From Paraglaciecola psychrophila 170 (GTDB lineage: Bacteria; Pseudomonadota; Gammaproteobacteria; Enterobacterales; Alteromonadaceae): DNA of 64,000 bases. This document shows positions 30,536-38,818 of this stretch, one piece after another; the stretch's first letter is position 1, and the number at the start of each line of letters is the position of its first letter. Position numbers and translations under genes: made by a program. The notes beneath the pieces were generated by a model. That model saw only the letters and a list, made by a program, of their open reading frames with translations, did no database searches and was not told where the DNA came from. The stretch lies in contig NC_020514.1 in NCBI RefSeq assembly GCF_000347635.1, positions 1,116,001-1,180,000 on the forward strand, in the 5' to 3' direction.

Positions 30536-31522
30536 ACCTGAGATCTGCTTAAGCAATAATCATAGAGTTCAGCTCTACGTCAGTTAAATTACGGCTTGGC
30601 TTATTTTCTTTTAAACAATAAGCGACCAATCCCGCGAGTAAATTCAGCATAAAGCCGTTCATACTCCGATGCCTTGAGTGTTCGATATAAGAAATATTCT
30701 TAAGTTGGTCGTTTATTGTTTCAACTATATAGCGCCTTGAAAGCATGGCCCTATCCCACAACGATATAGCTTTTGCTTTCATATTTTTGCGAACTGTTGT
30801 GATGAGACTTACACCTTTGTCTAATAAATCCGCTTCCAAAGCTTTACTCAAATAGCCTTTGTCTCCATACAATTTATTAGTCAAACCTTCTGCTAATTCA
30901 CGTATGGGTTGAGTGTCATGCACATTGCCGGTTGTGACTTTCGCAGCAACAATTTCACCGTGATGATTGACGACTAAGTGGAGCTTAAAACCATAAAACC
31001 AACCCATAGTACCTTTACCTCGTTGAGCGATACCGTCGAAGGTTTTATGTCTAGGTATTCGGATGTTATGACACACCTTGATGCTTTTAGAGTCAATGAA
31101 TTCATGTCCTGAGGGCTTTCCTTTAAGTGATGTGAAGTAGGCACACATGGGCAAGATAACTCTAGGCATGACCGCTAGAAATCGTGTGTAATTCAATAAA
31201 TTTGGAAACGCATTTTTGTACACAAGAGATACATACCCAAGAGAGTAGTTTTTGAAATCACGGTAATGTGACATATGAAAACTGACGACAATCGTCATAA
31301 TTTCACTGGTGGTCATTTGCCCTTCTCTTTGACGTTTTCGCGTACCGTCTTCAAGCAGTTGTTTACACCATTGAGGGATAAATACTTTGCAAAAATCATC
31401 GACATCACAAAACAACTCAACTAATTTACTCATGCCTGTTCCTTTTTAGATTCATCTCTTTTAGTCGAAAGTTCGGATCTTGGAACAGGCATTTGGTTTA
31501 GTTTCTTGAACAGGATTCAGGT
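30536..31522 (-). mobile_element. IS982 family insertion sequence, apparently complete
   Basis: 987 bp with imperfect terminal inverted repeats: the left end begins ACCTGAGATCTGCTTAAG, the right end (reverse strand) ACCTGAATCCTGTTCAAG. A 6-bp direct repeat TACATT flanks it (30530-30535 and 31523-31528), the likely target duplication. It contains a single transposase gene and lies inside an IS110-type remnant. Confidence 0.88.
30549..31433 (-). CDS. IS982 family transposase
   Basis: DDE transposase of 294 residues and full length for the family. It begins MSKLVELFCDVDDFC as IS982-group enzymes do. The catalytic core includes FIDSKSIKVC, the YGDKGYL segment with the second Asp, and a C-terminal VETINDQLKN segment with the Glu. 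GGAACAGGC-type sequence lies upstream. No frameshift or stop, so it may be active. Confidence 0.93.
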   Translation of the reverse strand: MSKLVELFCDVDDFCKVFIPQWCKQLLEDGTRKRQREGQMTTSEIMTIVVSFHMSHYRDFKNYSLGYVSLVYKNAFPNLLNYTRFLAVMPRVILPMCAYFTSLKGKPSGHEFIDSKSIKVCHNIRIPRHKTFDGIAQRGKGTMGWFYGFKLHLVVNHHGEIVAAKVTTGNVHDTQPIRELAEGLTNKLYGDKGYLSKALEADLLDKGVSLITTVRKNMKAKAISLWDRAMLSRRYIVETINDQLKNISYIEHSRHRSMNGFMLNLLAGLVAYCLKENKPSRNLTDVELNSMIIA

Positions 31523-31807
31523 TACATTATCTTTAAGTTGGCCAAGGGCGTAAGTTAAATTGATTTTGTATTTGTATTTCTGCAACGCATATACAGTAGG
31601 GCCTTTGGTCAGCTCTACAGCAACGGCAATGTTACCTTTCGCGGTTTTATGCAGCTCATTCAACCAAGTATCTATAGATTCAGGTGTGTGTGAAATAACT
31701 TTAAAACTGCGCTTGTCACTATCACCAATCTGGACACAAACATCATGTTTTATATTAGCCCATTCTAAACCGACAAAAATTGAGAATTTACTTTTTGAAT
31801 CATACAT
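31523..31807 (-). pseudogene. IS110 family transposase, N-terminal fragment
   Basis: About 95 residues of the DEDD (RuvC-like) domain: IFVGLEWANIKHDVCVQIGD carries the first catalytic acidic region, and AVAVELTKGPTVYALQKY the second. After that the sequence departs from the family and is cut by IS982 at 31523. Removing IS982 and one target copy leaves an open frame that continues to 30368, but that tail does not look like IS110, so the gene was probably already truncated or rearranged. Confidence 0.75.
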
Positions 31808-32280
31808 AACAAATCTCCAAGAGTGGAACTTTGTTATGTATTCTTTACTCTGCGAAAGAAATATAGACAGCGTTTAATGGCGAGCCCTGAGTGTTCGTTA
31901 TGAGTAAAGTAAGCCGTTGCATCGAAAGAAAAGCAGAAATCATCATATGAATATCGCTCAATATTCGTATGCAACGAGCACATAACCTAAACAATCTAAG
32001 TGTAGATGATTAAGGTTGAAAGACTATATTTTGCTCTGAGGAGTCATATAGTCAATTTCATCGACCGTCTGCAATCTTCTAATTTGAAACAGTCACTATG
32101 ATCTTCCCTCAGTTATGATTGTGCTCAGATATTTTGAGCTGTCAAATCAGTTGCAAGCAATTACAGTTAATCAGCACTTCTATATTGTTGAAAATTTAGA
32201 CACAAAGGTTGCAAACTGCTCATAAACTTTCATCTGATTTCTCGGTCTCATCCCCCACAACTCTGCCAGATAATTAAACT
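31808..32280. other. Intergenic region before the signal peptidase gene
   Basis: 473 bases with no gene seen. The part next to 31807 is presumably the outer end of the IS110-type element. A direct/inverted AATATCGCTCAATATTCG motif sits near 31951. The lepB promoter should be in the last 100 bases. Confidence 0.4.
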
Positions 32281-32931
32281 ATGAATATCAAAATTTTATT
32301 TAATAAATTAGTAAAAGAAAACTGGGGCATTTTGCTTTTTACTTTGGTGTTATTTGCTTCACGTAGCAGTTTCGCTGATTGGTATGTGGTACCTACTGGG
32401 TCTATGCTGCCGACTATTGTGGAAGGTGACCGGATTTTTGTGGATAAAATGGCTTACCGCTTAGAATTGCCCTTTACTGATATCGAAATTATGCAAACTG
32501 GTCAGCCTAAACGAGGTGACATAGTGGTGTTTAATTCTGAGAAAGCCGATAATAGGTTGGTTAAAAGGTTGATTGGGGAGCCTGATGATAAGGTAGCTAT
32601 GCTTGATAACAAACTGAGTATCAATGGTGAGCAAGTTCTCTACGAGGACAGTGATAATGAACTTCATAAAACCGAGTATCTAGGCGATGTTGCGCATTTT
32701 GTACAGTTTATGCCTGTGGCTAAGGCGCGAGATAATTTTTCTGAAGTGATTGTGCCTCAAGGGCATTATTTGGTTTTGGGTGACACCAGAAACAAGAGTG
32801 CTGACTCTCGATATTATGGGTTTGTACCTGCAATTGAAATTCAAGGTAAGGCGAATAACGTTTTGGTATCTCTTGATCCTGAAAACTACTATTTACCGCG
32901 TAAAGAGAGATTCAATGCGCCGTTGATTTAG
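32281..32931 (+). CDS. lepB: Signal peptidase I
   Basis: Membrane-bound S26 serine peptidase of 216 residues that removes Sec signal peptides on the periplasmic side. One N-terminal membrane segment (about 15-32) is followed by box B with Ser41 in PTGSMLPT, box D with the general-base Lys95 in RLVKRLIG, and box E as GDTRNKSADSRYYGFV. It is shorter than E. coli LepB (one TM, small domain II) and is not next to lepA, so it is probably an additional, stand-alone paralogue. Family very firm. Confidence 0.93.
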   Translation: MNIKILFNKLVKENWGILLFTLVLFASRSSFADWYVVPTGSMLPTIVEGDRIFVDKMAYRLELPFTDIEIMQTGQPKRGDIVVFNSEKADNRLVKRLIGEPDDKVAMLDNKLSINGEQVLYEDSDNELHKTEYLGDVAHFVQFMPVAKARDNFSEVIVPQGHYLVLGDTRNKSADSRYYGFVPAIEIQGKANNVLVSLDPENYYLPRKERFNAPLI

Positions 32932-33082
32932 GTACTGGCCATAAGCCTAAAATAGCTATTGCTAATGTTTGTCAATAGTAGATGTAAATATTGCAAAGCC
33001 ATTCATTGCCATATAGTAAGTTTGATTACGGCTAAATGGGTCGCATAATCCATCCTAAATATTAATCACAAAAGGGATCTCC

Positions 33083-34063
33083 ATGAGACGACTTGGCATT
33101 ATCTTACTTAACTTTACTTTATTCATTAGTTTTAATGCCTACAGCGCTCATCACGGCGGCGCAAATTCTCATCGAAAAGCAGTGTTGGTGACAGGCTCTA
33201 GCTCTGGGCTTGGTTTAAAAATGACCCAAGAATTGAGTAAAAATGGCTTCTTTGTTTACGCTGGTGTTTTACATAAAGACGAAATGAAAGCAATGAATGC
33301 GATGGACAACGTCACTGCTGTTCAATTTGATGTACGTAATCAACAAGAGGTTGACGCTGCTGTAAAGTTTGTCAATGACCAAGGTCGTGGTCTGTATGGT
33401 TTGATTAACAATGCTGGCGTGGCTGTCTTTGGACCTCTGTTGGAATTACCTGTCGAGCAACTGCAATATCAGTTAGATGTAAACGTATTTGGGCCTTTTC
33501 GTGTCACTCAAGCATTTGCACCAATGATCATTGAAAGTAAAGGCCGTATTGCCACCACCGGTTCGATTGCAGGTATTCTATCTAGCTCAATGTATGGCGC
33601 TTATAGTATGAGTAAACATGCTATCGAAGCCTACACTGATGCTTTATCTTCAGAAATGACTCGTTTTGGGGTGAGTGTGCATGTGATTGAACCTGGAAAT
33701 TATGCATCCAATATCGGCAACGCCGCTAACAAATTGATGAGTGATACTCATTATTGGACGGATGATAGTCAATACAAAAAAGAGCGTGATGGCTTGGTAG
33801 TTAGGCTAACTCAGGTAGAAAAAGGTCCAGACCCTATTGATGTTGCGATGGCTGCATTGGATATTATGCAAAGTGACATGCCAAAAAATCGATATATGGT
33901 TACCGCGACTGTTGGTCAAGCTGATGCCACAGTGCGTCGCCAAATTAGTAAGCTGTTAGAACTTAATGATGGCCAAGTTCACCAGTTTGACCGCGCTAGG
34001 TTGATTGAAATGCTAGATGAAGAAATCGCTAAAGGTTCAAAAAATAATGCTGCTGCAAAATAA
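33083..34063 (+). CDS. SDR family oxidoreductase with an N-terminal signal peptide
   Basis: Short-chain dehydrogenase of 326 residues. The dinucleotide motif TGSSSGLG lies near residue 37, then NNAG, and a catalytic Y-x-x-x-K as YSMSK. It is unusual in starting with a clear Sec-type signal (MRRLGIILLNFTLFISFNAY then SAH), so the enzyme may be exported although its cofactor is cytoplasmic. AAAGGGA upstream of the ATG supports this start. The core resembles 17-beta-hydroxysteroid/retinol dehydrogenases. It stands alone. Substrate unknown. Confidence 0.85.
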   Translation: MRRLGIILLNFTLFISFNAYSAHHGGANSHRKAVLVTGSSSGLGLKMTQELSKNGFFVYAGVLHKDEMKAMNAMDNVTAVQFDVRNQQEVDAAVKFVNDQGRGLYGLINNAGVAVFGPLLELPVEQLQYQLDVNVFGPFRVTQAFAPMIIESKGRIATTGSIAGILSSSMYGAYSMSKHAIEAYTDALSSEMTRFGVSVHVIEPGNYASNIGNAANKLMSDTHYWTDDSQYKKERDGLVVRLTQVEKGPDPIDVAMAALDIMQSDMPKNRYMVTATVGQADATVRRQISKLLELNDGQVHQFDRARLIEMLDEEIAKGSKNNAAAK

Positions 34064-34186
34064 CTAGAATACTTAGCTAAACCCAGTAATCCTAGTTGCG
34101 CACAGACTAAAATAAGTGGGGCACGCACTAGGTATAGATGTTTGGAGCGGTTATCTATCCAGAGCTCAGGTTATCTTGTAAAACAG

Positions 34187-35025
34187 CTAAGCTGTTTCTA
34201 CCTGCAAATTATAGCCAGAATATTTACGCATATTGATCACTCGGTCGCCGTCTAACATCAGATATTGGCCTTTAATACCCAATAGGGTGCCTTCAAATGT
34301 CAGTTCTTTATCTAAGTTGATAGACTTTACTTTTTCGGGGTATTGCTCAACGGGATAACAAATATCAATAGCGGGAGTATTGGTGATATCAATCGCTTGA
34401 AAGCCATATTCTTCAATGATTTCGTCTAAATCAGCTTCAACTTGCTCCAGTAGTGATTCTTTTAGCGCGGCTAAATCAACTTGTTCGGGCTGACTTTTGA
34501 GCATGGTACGCCAATTGGTTTTGTCTGCAATATGCTCTTTAAATGCCATTTCAACCAAGCCACTGGTTAGCCTGTTTTGTACACGCATGATAGCAATGGC
34601 TTGGGTGGCGCCTTGATCTATCCAGCGACTAGACACTCCGTCAGTAACATGACGAGTAATCCCAACTTTTACCGTGCCGGTATTGGCTAAATAAACAAAA
34701 TGGTCTGATAAGCAGTTAGCTTCACCCCAAGCGGGCTCGCGGCAGGTCCCTTTTTCGTAGTGACACAGTTCTGGTTTAATAATACAGGTATCACACTGTG
34801 CCAATTTCATTAGGCAACGATAGCAGTATCCCTGATTAAAGCTTTTTTTGTTTTTGTCGCACAATGCACGCAATGTATCTCGCCGCCATATACAACCTTT
34901 AGTGATTGGCCTATCAGCGCATTCATATTAATTTCGTTAACGCCAATAGGCAGAGAATATTGAGCTACATTGTTTGAGTCAGTACTCACACTCATCTTGC
35001 GGGTATTGCCTTGGTACAAGGTCAT
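34187..35025 (-). pseudogene. DUF2797 family protein, frame interrupted at an A7 run
   Basis: The protein should have about 278 residues. The N-terminal part starts at 35025 (MTLYQGNTRKMSV) and reads NALIGQSLKVVYGGEIHCVH, then CATKTKK. The conserved continuation SFNQGYCYRCLMKLAQCD is in the -1 frame and runs to 34187 with the Cys-rich and GIKGQYLMLDGDRV parts intact. The switch lies at 34842-34848, a run of seven A on the coding strand, and a -1 slip there gives exactly KKSFNQGYC. It is either a one-base deletion, a sequencing error, or programmed slippage. The Cys pairs (CVHC, CYRC) suggest zinc binding. Function of the family is unknown. Confidence 0.8.
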
Positions 35026-35462
35026 CTAATTTTATCCAATAATGGTCTCAAAAATATTGAAACAAATTTAACACAGACATCTATCTAAACAACAAATATC
35101 AAACAGTATGATTTTTTATATTGATTTTTACTTGTTTTTTGCTCATCTTATCCCAAGCTCTATAGTAGACGTTGTTCTTACATATTACGGTGAGATTTTC
35201 ATCAAAACGTTCTCAGGCAAGATTAAAACAGTACTTTTTGGGTACCCAAATAAACTGGCTTGACACAGCATGGGGATGTTTTGAGGAAAACCCTTGAGGC
35301 TGGAATATTTGTTCGCTTGATGTGTTTAGAATGACCAAACTTCTAGATGGGCGCCACGCGATTAACGCGTTGGAGAAAACAGACGATTTCAGTTTCGGCG
35401 ATGTATGAGGGAGCAATGCGCCCTCGACAATAAAAATGTAATCAGAGCAAAGAGGAAAATCT
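35026..35462. other. Intergenic/leader region upstream of the hibernation factor
   Basis: 437 bases with no clear gene. A 25-codon frame at 35331-35408 (MTKLLDGRHAINALEKTDDF onward) ends just before a GC-rich hairpin (GAGGGAGC-AAT-GCGCCCTC) that lies 40 bases before the next gene. This could be a leader structure or chance. Confidence 0.4.
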
Positions 35463-35819
35463 ATGAAAATAAATGTTTCAGGTCATCATTGTGAAATCTC
35501 AGAGTCAGTTAAAGAAGATATTCATCAAAAGTTCTCTAAAATAGCTAGCCATTTTCCTACCTTAATCGCATTAGATATCATCGTAACTAAAGAGCACGGT
35601 GAATTTAGTGCCGAAGTTGCCACTAAATATGAAGGAACCAGTATTGCGGTAAAAGGCAAAGGTGATGTGATGTACCCAGCTATATCCCAAGCAGGTAAAA
35701 AATTAGATGCAGCACTTAAACATCGTAAAGGACAGTTAAAAGGTGATTTGCATGAAAAACCCAGTGTTACTACCCCTGAAATTGCCCATGAAATTATTCA
35801 GGGTATGGATCTGACCTAG
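35463..35819 (+). CDS. hpf: Ribosome hibernation promoting factor (HPF/RaiA family)
   Basis: Ribosome-associated protein of 118 residues. It binds the 30S decoding region in slow growth and blocks translation. The HPF pattern is clear: MKINVSGHHCEISESVKEDI, then a helix, then IVTKEHGEF, then a second helix with HRKGQLKG. This is the short form without the long C-terminal dimerisation domain. AGAGGAAAA gives a good ribosome site. A terminator follows. HPF versus RaiA/YfiA cannot be separated by eye. Confidence 0.9.
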   Translation: MKINVSGHHCEISESVKEDIHQKFSKIASHFPTLIALDIIVTKEHGEFSAEVATKYEGTSIAVKGKGDVMYPAISQAGKKLDAALKHRKGQLKGDLHEKPSVTTPEIAHEIIQGMDLT

Positions 35820-35839
35820 TCTTCCTAGTATTAACCCGC

Positions 35840-35890
35840 GCGCTCAAGTTAACAATAATATCTTGAGCGCCATGCCTGATATGGCGTTTT
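35840..35890 (+). terminator. Double-hairpin terminator after hpf
   Basis: GCGCTCAAG (35840-35848) pairs with CTTGAGCGC (35862-35870). A second stem, CGCCAT/ATGGCG, overlaps it and is followed by TTTT. The two stems share bases and may be alternative folds. Confidence 0.7.
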
Positions 35891-35957
35891 CACCTCTCCT
35901 TTATTTTTTCTGCACGTTTTTTGCACACTGCTTGCTAGTTTCTTGCACACTGTTTGA

Positions 35958-36323
35958 TTGATTTTTGGTAAGCCTTGCTTGAATTTAAATCAACATGTAG
36001 GACATATTACAAATTTTGTTAACAGTGTAAAAACGAATATATCGGTAACGTTATTGACAATTTGTTGTTTGATTGGTACCACTATAAGTCTATCTGCTCA
36101 TGCTCAAGATCGCGTGTCAAAGGATAAGCCAGAACATAAACGCCCACAATTTTCGTTATTAGATTTGGACCAATATGGTTCTGTCACATTCGAAAAGTTT
36201 GCGCAAAGTGACGTGCCAAACGATGATTAAGTCACTATTTTTGGTCATATTGATACAGACGGAGACGGTGTCTTGACAGAACAAGAATTTAACAGCCACG
36301 AACCGCCTCATTGCGATAGATAG
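35958..36323 (+). pseudogene. EF-hand domain protein interrupted by an in-frame TAA
   Basis: Secreted calcium-binding protein of about 121 residues in origin. A hydrophobic signal (SVTLLTICCLIGTTISLSAH then AQ) precedes a first EF-hand (DLDQYGSVTFEKF). The frame meets TAA at 36228-36230 and then continues, without shift, into a canonical second EF-hand (DTDGDGVLTEQEF) and a stop at 36321. A single base change (for example CAA or GAA to TAA) would explain it. The start is doubtful: only TTG (35958) is available in frame before the signal. Confidence 0.7.
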
Positions 36324-36436
36324 ATATTAAGAATAGATAAAACCACGCTTCAGAGCCGTTTTATCTATTTATTCTTCTTCGCGTTTTCTGTTTGGGGTAA
36401 CATATTGACAGTCAGTCAATCTTACACACACAACGG

Positions 36437-37414
36437 ATGCCAGTTATCAATGTTTTAGCCCTGCTTAAACAGAATTTTGCGGACAACTCATTATATAAAC
36501 TACAAACCGTGCAATCTCTTTGGAGTGGCTACGGGGATATTTCGCGGTATGTAAGTCCAAGACTCCACACTACTTTTATTGTTAAACACATTTCACCACC
36601 CATCGAGCAAGTTCATCCTAGAGGATGGAATACGCAAACCAGCCATCAACGTAAATTACATTCCTATCAAGTTGAAACCAATTTTTACCGATATTATGCA
36701 TCCTTATGTGATGATAATTGTGTGGTGCCTAAACTATTGGCTGAGTTTTCAGAAAACCAACAACAGATATTAGTATTGCAAGATTTAGATCACGCTGGAT
36801 TTTCGCTGCGTAAAGACCAAGCCAGCATCGCTGACGTGAAGCTAGGCATTAAATGGTTAGCCTATTTTCATGCTAGGTTTTTACAACAACCCAGTTCTGA
36901 CCTTTGGCCTGTTGGCACCTATTGGTATCTGGCTACGCGCCAAGATGAGCTTAAGGTGATGCAGGCAGGTAAACTCAAAGATGCTGCTCAAGCTATAGAC
37001 AGCGCATTGAATAATGCGTGTTTTCAAACCCTGGTTCACGGTGATGCGAAGTTGGCTAACTTCTGTTTTTCTGATAACAATAGCGCTAACAGAATAGCCG
37101 CAGTGGATTTCCAGTATGTGGGTCAAGGAGTAGGTGTAAAAGACCTTGCTTATTTTTTAGGGGCTTGTCTTAGTCAAGATGATTTATTTAAATATGAACA
37201 AAGCTTATTAGACGAGTATTTTTCACAGCTCAAACAAGCATTTTGTCATTATCAGTTAAAGTGGGATATTGCGTTGATACAGCATCAGTGGCGCCGCTTG
37301 TATCCTTTAGTCTGGGCTGACTTTTATCGATTTTTATTAGGCTGGAGCCCCGACCACTATAAAATCAATGGATACATGCAAAAGCAAACCAACATAGCGC
37401 TAGCTAGCTTATAA
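36437..37414 (+). CDS. Phosphotransferase family protein (aminoglycoside/ecdysteroid kinase-like)
   Basis: Cytoplasmic small-molecule kinase-like protein of 325 residues. The catalytic loop is HGDAKLANF (H-G-D-x-x-x-x-N) and the metal-binding Asp is in DFQYVGQGVG. The N-lobe has IVKHISPP with the ATP-binding Lys. This matches the APH/EcKL (DUF1679-like) superfamily. Substrate unknown and not necessarily an antibiotic. The two membrane-protein genes downstream follow closely on the same strand (34 bases, then an overlap), so an operon is likely. Confidence 0.82.
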   Translation: MPVINVLALLKQNFADNSLYKLQTVQSLWSGYGDISRYVSPRLHTTFIVKHISPPIEQVHPRGWNTQTSHQRKLHSYQVETNFYRYYASLCDDNCVVPKLLAEFSENQQQILVLQDLDHAGFSLRKDQASIADVKLGIKWLAYFHARFLQQPSSDLWPVGTYWYLATRQDELKVMQAGKLKDAAQAIDSALNNACFQTLVHGDAKLANFCFSDNNSANRIAAVDFQYVGQGVGVKDLAYFLGACLSQDDLFKYEQSLLDEYFSQLKQAFCHYQLKWDIALIQHQWRRLYPLVWADFYRFLLGWSPDHYKINGYMQKQTNIALASL

Positions 37415-37448
37415 ACTAAGTTATATTCATAAACGCCTCAGGAGCAAA

Positions 37449-37874
37449 ATGAAAACGAATATCATAACTTACGCAACACTGTTACTCAGCCTGCTTATCC
37501 TTGATGGCATTTGGTTAGGTTTGGTTGCAAAGGACGGTTATCAACAGGCAATGGGACATTTTATGCGAGAACAGGTCATCATATGGCCTTGGGTTGCATT
37601 TTATCTATTGTACCCATTGGCGATTTTGATTTTAGCAATTAACGTTCAACTGCCCACACAGTCTAGATTTTACTTTTTATGGCGAGGTTTTGTTTTAGGT
37701 GCAGCGGCTTATGGCACTTACAACTTAACCAACTATGCACTAGTGGTAAATTGGCCTCTGTCTATTACGATTAAAGACTGGCTCTGGGGTGCTGTGTTGA
37801 CCTCAAGTTGTGCGATGATGGGTGGACATGTGTGGTTGAAATGTTCTTTCAGAGTAAAGTTAAATGATATCTAA
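37449..37874 (+). CDS. DUF2177 family membrane protein
   Basis: Integral membrane protein of 141 residues with four hydrophobic segments. It matches the DUF2177 pattern: LILDGIWLGLVAKDGYQQ near the N-terminus and GTYNLTNYALVVNWP in the third segment. Function unknown. AGGAG before the ATG. Its last codons overlap the start of the next gene (37864), implying coupled translation. Confidence 0.85.
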   Translation: MKTNIITYATLLLSLLILDGIWLGLVAKDGYQQAMGHFMREQVIIWPWVAFYLLYPLAILILAINVQLPTQSRFYFLWRGFVLGAAAYGTYNLTNYALVVNWPLSITIKDWLWGAVLTSSCAMMGGHVWLKCSFRVKLNDI

Positions 37875-38544
37875 GCCGTCTAATGCTGCTCGACTAGTCA
37901 GTAATATTAAAGCTGCAATAGGCGCTAATTTACTACCTGGTCTATGTTTGCAGCTGTTCGCTTTAACGATCGGGTTAAGCTACTTCTATTGGCCTGCATC
38001 CCAGCAAACCTTTCAGTTTTTTGCTGACTTAAAAACAGAATATGGTGCTTTGTATGCTATTATTTCCACTTCCATATTCGGCGGCTTGTTGCCATTTTTG
38101 TATCTATTTCTTAGTGGCAAAATTAAATTTTTAGCAGTTACGCAATTACTTTTTTATATCATTATATGGGCAGCGTTAGGTGGCTTGATAAATGGATTTT
38201 ATGGCTTGCAAATTCTGTTATTTGGAGAAGGCACAGACTGGCTAACTATATTCAAAAAAACCGTGTTTGATCAATTTGTGTTTTCTGTCTTTGTCACTTC
38301 ACCATTTATTGCTTTAGCTTTTTTATGGAAAGATCAGCAGTTTAATTGGCAGCAAACCAAAATGCATTTTAATGACCTCATTAAGGTGCAAATTCCTACT
38401 ACAATTGTGACTACTTGGATTATCTGGATACCTGCAGTGAGTCTTATTTATATGATGCCAAGTAATCTACAAATTCCGTTGTTTAATTTAGTGTTATGTT
38501 TTTTTGTATTGATACTGGCTATTTTAAACGTTGATGAAAAATAG
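37864..38544 (+). CDS. Polytopic membrane protein, Mpv17/PMP22-like in its C-terminal part
   Basis: Membrane protein of 226 residues with about six hydrophobic segments. The central FKKTVFDQFVFSVFVTSPF and C-terminal IWIPAVSLIYMMPSNLQIP segments recall the Mpv17/PMP22 family, in which a conserved DQ and a Trp/Pro-rich end occur. This similarity is judged by eye. It overlaps DUF2177 by 11 bases and so is translated with it. Function unknown. Confidence 0.6.
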   Translation: MISKPSNAARLVSNIKAAIGANLLPGLCLQLFALTIGLSYFYWPASQQTFQFFADLKTEYGALYAIISTSIFGGLLPFLYLFLSGKIKFLAVTQLLFYIIIWAALGGLINGFYGLQILLFGEGTDWLTIFKKTVFDQFVFSVFVTSPFIALAFLWKDQQFNWQQTKMHFNDLIKVQIPTTIVTTWIIWIPAVSLIYMMPSNLQIPLFNLVLCFFVLILAILNVDEK

Positions 38545-38818
38545 CTACGCTAATCATTACATTTGCTGAGTCTTGGTAAGTAGCCACTTATAAGAGTGGC
38601 TTTAAATGCACTAAAACCACTTATAGCTAGTCTCGGGTTGAGTTGCGACTAATTGGTTATATATTTCGCCGGAAAAGATACATGTCGTTCATCAGGTGGT
38701 TGATGTTACTCATAAATATCCTGCAACAGTTTGATACTTTTTACTTTGGCTGGCGTATCGTAATAGGTCTTTAATGCCCCCATATAAATTTTACTGTTAA
38801 ACTTAAGAGAGTCACGCT

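Noticed and set aside
31560..31877. 105-codon plus-strand frame
   Set aside because: Antisense to the IS110 transposase fragment, which is the supported reading.
36437..37414. Antibiotic resistance gene (aminoglycoside phosphotransferase)
   Set aside because: The kinase motifs are general to the superfamily and the sequence looks closer to the ecdysteroid kinase-like branch; nothing shows a resistance role.
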